DNA from: Bacteroidaceae bacterium
Lineage (GTDB): Bacteria > Bacteroidota > Bacteroidia > Bacteroidales > Bacteroidaceae
Length of the DNA stretch: 64,000 nucleotides
Assembly: GCA_017516885.1 (NCBI GenBank)
Contig: JAFXAR010000026.1
Span: forward strand, 1 to 64,000
Direction of reading: 5' to 3'
This document shows positions 63,501 to 64,000 of this stretch, piece after piece (position 1 is the first letter of the stretch; every line of letters starts with the position of its first letter). Below the pieces are notes generated by a model. It had not been told where the DNA came from. It saw nothing but the letters and a program-made list of their open reading frames with translations, and searched no databases. The translations under genes were made by a program, and so were the position numbers.

Positions 63501-63934
63501 AAACATTCAACTTAGTTTATACAACAGAGGCAGCGACAACTGATGTTAGTGGCAATCTCCTTAAGGGCCGTATAACAGAGGGTTATGTTGGCGGTAATGA
63601 CATGGCAAGCAAGAACTTCTATATTCTGTTCCGTGGCGACGAGGGCGAGAGAATGTATTGGATATATAAGGAGTTTAACGCTGACGGTGAGTATGTGGGC
63701 GAAGTTACCGGTACTCATATTAAGTGCGCAGGCAACAAGGCTTATTTGGCACTTGATGCTGTAAATAACGCACCTTCGTTAAGTTTCCGTTTCTCCGGCA
63801 CTACCGAAATTGAGGAGGTGAAAGGTGAATACGGAAATGTGAAAGCTATTTACGACCTCCAGGGCCGCAAGCTCTCTGAGATTACAGAACCGGGCATCTA
63901 CATTATAGATGGCAAAAAGGTTCTTGTAAAGTAA
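54506..63934 (+). CDS. Giant secreted alpha-N-acetylglucosaminidase (GH89) with accessory modules
   Basis: 3142 aa with signal peptide ending near TAAQA. Residues about 30-750 are a complete GH89 (NAGLU) unit: WTWERWQKEIDWMALHGINA, GPGFIAWFAMNNLEGWGG, and the two expected catalytic glutamates, E331 in YSMDPFHEGG and E476 in GATPEGTETNP, with CMLHNFGG between them. The enzyme removes terminal alpha-linked GlcNAc, as on gastric mucin or heparan-type glycans. Accessory modules follow: InlB-like repeats (about 895-975 and 1155-1230), a GEVED-like domain (about 995-1150), a LamG-like segment (about 1465-1580), a discoidin module (about 1715-1875; VGNLFDGNGGTFFHSNWG), a FIVAR-like helical stretch, and more beta-rich units repeating GYTTLYLPFNVTLPEGVEAY. 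The last 30 residues are the shared sorting tail (AIYDLQGRKLSEITEPGIYI). Confidence 0.92.
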   Translation: MKKNFLLTLVLLLLAIFTAQPTAAQAPVASPEQAITALLNRIGGSGAADKFEIVINASLAENGKDVFVITAQNGKPCIKGNNQLSVATGINWYLNHVAHINLTWNNLTTDLVNVELPVPTGEDKHVCNTTYRYDFNTCTFSYSMAFWTWERWQKEIDWMALHGINAPLNLVGLDVVTRNFLKELGMSDSDIAAYIAGPGFIAWFAMNNLEGWGGTINSPSTGVDMSGNPEWWYTRQEQLCKNMLQRMRELGMQPVIPGFSGQIPNSLSNYTITGFSSGDVINGGTWAGGYTRPDILHPNSSSYATLAPIYYKHLEAIMGVSEFYSMDPFHEGGLPSAVTNETCYPPIMAALDTYHNAVEDATKTSYKVSTEDNQAKWIIQYWQNIPQSGAFSSMSSYGDRFIGLDLFSDNIYAGNAAKWRGTGNDCYYQGRPYIYCMLHNFGGRSGLHGRLETTMDGYFEALAKNNNCQGIGATPEGTETNPILYDMLFELPWMDVNSRPTADEWLEEYTYSRYGVSAETVPNALAALQNLKKSVWNCEVNQQGTSEAVILARPAWTVNNVSSWSTSAIYWDTQDVLLAADQLYSVKDLVTANGGQDGIANYNYDFIDVIRQAMVDYAAQLLPLIKAAYDGKNTDEYTRLYQLYLQLMLDLDTMLSYDENFKLERWTSLARNIADEVTGTTENDRNWLEWNARTQVTVWSKGNTDLHDYSNRCWAGLIKDFHYKRWEKFFTTNGGSFDGGWFSGFEYPWTVDFNDTYNLAGDYSEVVIPTDMTATAKAAETFGKYFGRVKGATKNYIFPMGVATNATKSDAIPEVYRGQTVKLPLIIGKEVTVSSVQIDLNGDGAISNTEALTADGMNVTIPADAAIGKTKAIVEFSDGTVITFNLAIIVDITADRTVTAATADANMGTVAIEGTNELTITNMAAVKITATANTGYNFKNWTDAGGNVVSNDNPYIYYGETDASFTANFIQDKWGVVECNGTFSGDIASYKQFIHNLTFAYYNREAETILEATTAPTQIFNTVPQIIDVPQGASFDVYYDDGDGTGLQYCYFRAYIDLNADGDFDDEGELLKEVGTNGATNTAVCSNTMNVILPYDAPLGITHMRLRFDGAWDNSSNPSGRGAKDASIRPVYEIIINVTDKSDKAAHITVKTNSDDWGTAEVWTDETPDGSTGTEWDVSSNIPLYLRATKSTEDTDFLGWYDHYGRLLTTEPVYTMYAREDATYTAKFRKLLDIDGWQFEYRTEPGTVAKTNKLANGVKPENGKTYYIYAPTRPTNDGDYVNRYLYNNNGTLSLNTTASGDNYLWTCSVDGENYTFQNVGDPAKYLAHKATAASPYNFKLGTGATQYEGITIYSVADGKFLVTKDNGTGFDQSTRAHNQSTEDFTTDYVFTEVSYPDNVILTNVRKSGDHDLVIPETVEILGEQCKIVGFDNGLFADNKDLWTISLPATIETMSNNRVFKAAISGKGANASADASNYITTDLGTTLAAGEDWSISLTIEDNGNNFNEWGSALIATGNKPMEDTYTKGFQLYMKADGTLIVKLDYQGDGNALTSISKGTKYRIDVVYTHSNTQLVVTATSLETPAAIAASRSAAARTTNSLTLTQDMSGFSTVSHAIPEGVNITNLQVNKGAVPDPFEGCTNLVKMTVDDENENYYVDSNTRTLYTTGNTDLHAIADEVQDKEDEIRALGGLIDLTEALIEEVALSVNPTGKATEIALTTTQGENGYIWCNAPQSGDEGNVGNLFDGNGGTFFHSNWGSTTPPDDGLDHHLTIELGEGKAISDFSFHYQARSGDGLGDYPTTIKVQGSNNGTDYTDIAIVEPRNSNDGTIQNGAEWTSGVIGDGNKYTYLRFMVTATTTDKKKDGHIYFHMAEFDLYDLTATAEVAPKYKNLAGVTNEETAEVYDRLAEALYVYNNGGTADELQAAYDALGPLYTALNAKKDKVFEGVYNINFNGVPVFVAYLQGVNDLAGANNGAYRLFDGALAHDGAPDGNTDEGHKALHQSAIDAKVAADELFMIVPNSEFSGYTLSAQGLYLENTYNGWWGASAFNTDKEQAGVYLFEETETDIYRLKCNERNSLQYINDWGYVFGNNDLNETYSTFTFTKVTEYTLTVPESGFTTLCLPFNVVLPAGVTAYDLAEANITTTKRYSTYELVTVASEGETLAKNTPVIIKAAADDYTLTITMNDEGAKGSTEGTLLRSGLVKTTIAAGNRYIFDGENFNRVNAETAIAANECWLETSENLGGKIYGTAPDYVLTTDEDNPVLYKIFIKRTADVTVLQYDEASKKIAVANKADNKSYQAWYFMQGENGILIKPFNADGKMLGANDTGNGAGRVSAAEEGKMTYNEWTLVKRGNDGYYNITTNGAYFSNYGGTTNKMGFWDGDANESKTQTDGGSLFKFVDAEFENDNARYYQLKDVAEYLNDGSNFHIGTSVGLYDITDYTVKYNEAKTLVDAGSGSDANECHDAYTALRNVPVNVADPAKIYYIKSAATNDNCAYCTGKYVHTNSEPQTRGTITANHETLVFDAAADISMKSLAAFQLVAVEGGYKIKNLHTDLYVKSFKADAGTTHMGAEADAAVVKVAAYADGQVTLQIGNNSPMHAQENCGVIVEYGADAGNASLWTIDEAEISDLNHTVTIPSAGYTTLYLPFNVTLPEGVEAYTVYPSGIIGKGNGEYGYVMTRVAEAGDKLAKGTAVIIKGTPDAEYTFEATLDDTDAITVPSSALRGTYIEKAVNSNETAKAYLLGAENGEAVFNRINADTNIPAVSCWLEAGADDEQIDKYIPAEITDGNVYRIKGLLSNGKVRTLYNNGANSNIKWTEEEKTDASTLFIVKEDEEESGKYYLISALANGVWNNERKIAEEGVALTFAAGSVAHARMIVGNNNRRFAVPETSGEVNFYSNCTAPANEFVTESNSTDFLFESVDASDAKYGLKMKKSYEWSTLYLPYSVKVPSGVKAYIATGVPVDDGSGQKVLILTEAVDIVPAYTAVIIKRESSVAAETFNLVYTTEAATTDVSGNLLKGRITEGYVGGNDMASKNFYILFRGDEGERMYWIYKEFNADGEYVGEVTGTHIKCAGNKAYLALDAVNNAPSLSFRFSGTTEIEEVKGEYGNVKAIYDLQGRKLSEITEPGIYIIDGKKVLVK

Positions 63935-63958
63935 AGAACGGCTGAAACCTGAATAATT

Positions 63959-64000
63959 CATTCTCCCCGCTTATGCGACGCATAAGCGGGGAGAATGTTT
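63959..64000 (+). terminator. Terminator after the GH89 gene
   Basis: Stem CATTCTCCCCGCTTATGC pairs with GCATAAGCGGGGAGAATG around a 3-nt loop, then TTT at the window end, 25 bp after the stop. Confidence 0.85.

Overview
The window reads as a chromosomal segment of a gut-type member of the order Bacteroidales (family not decidable by eye). Evidence: a SusC/SusD pair with accessory lipoproteins, Bacteroidetes-style promoters (TTTG or TTG, about 20 bp, then TAnnTTTG or TAnnTTCG), many lipoproteins and secreted proteins with sorting-type C-terminal tails, and typical gene clusters (ftsH-cdsA, menA-menG, single-chain serine ammonia-lyase).

Layout. 1-6.7 kb, minus strand: a housekeeping run of parA, parB, a DUF5683 protein, a LysM lytic transglycosylase lipoprotein, a Rel/SpoT enzyme and the N-terminal part of a Ser/Thr kinase cut by the window edge. 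6.8-10.5 kb, minus: a Bax-inhibitor-1-type membrane protein and a secreted GH84 hexosaminidase, divergent from surE (plus). 11.4-21.5 kb, minus: a six-gene surface-protein operon holding two GLUG-repeat proteins with C-terminal dockerin modules, a three-module cohesin-like protein, a lipoprotein, a DUF5683-like protein and a large Ig/FnIII/FGE-domain lipoprotein. It is preceded by a promoter and about 340 nt of strongly hairpin-forming sequence. 22-29.9 kb: lpxB (plus), then cdsA, ftsH and rsfS (minus), tRNA-Gln (plus), then menA, menG, a BASS-type transporter and a thioredoxin lipoprotein (minus). 30-40.9 kb, plus: a TlpA-like thioredoxin, a repeat-containing secreted protein, and a SusC-SusD-DUF4843-PKD lipoprotein operon. 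41.1-47.5 kb: alanine dehydrogenase, a four-helix-bundle gene boxed by long 9-bp repeat arrays, an S9 peptidase and L-serine ammonia-lyase. 48.3-63.9 kb, plus: a 1891-aa secreted protein, a 55-aa small protein and a 3142-aa secreted alpha-N-acetylglucosaminidase (GH89).

How it fits together. GH84 and GH89 both attack terminal N-acetylglucosamine, which suggests use of host or mucin glycans. The SusCD locus has no carbohydrate enzyme but has DUF4843 and PKD lipoproteins and an S9 peptidase and amino-acid deaminating enzymes nearby, which fits oligopeptide use (inference). The most unusual items are: the cohesin/dockerin operon, which could build a small cellulosome-like surface assembly; the structured RNA ahead of it; the quasi-palindromic 9-bp arrays on both sides of the four-helix-bundle gene; and a family of MITE-like elements with 17-20 bp terminal inverted repeats, one lying directly upstream of the GH89 gene.
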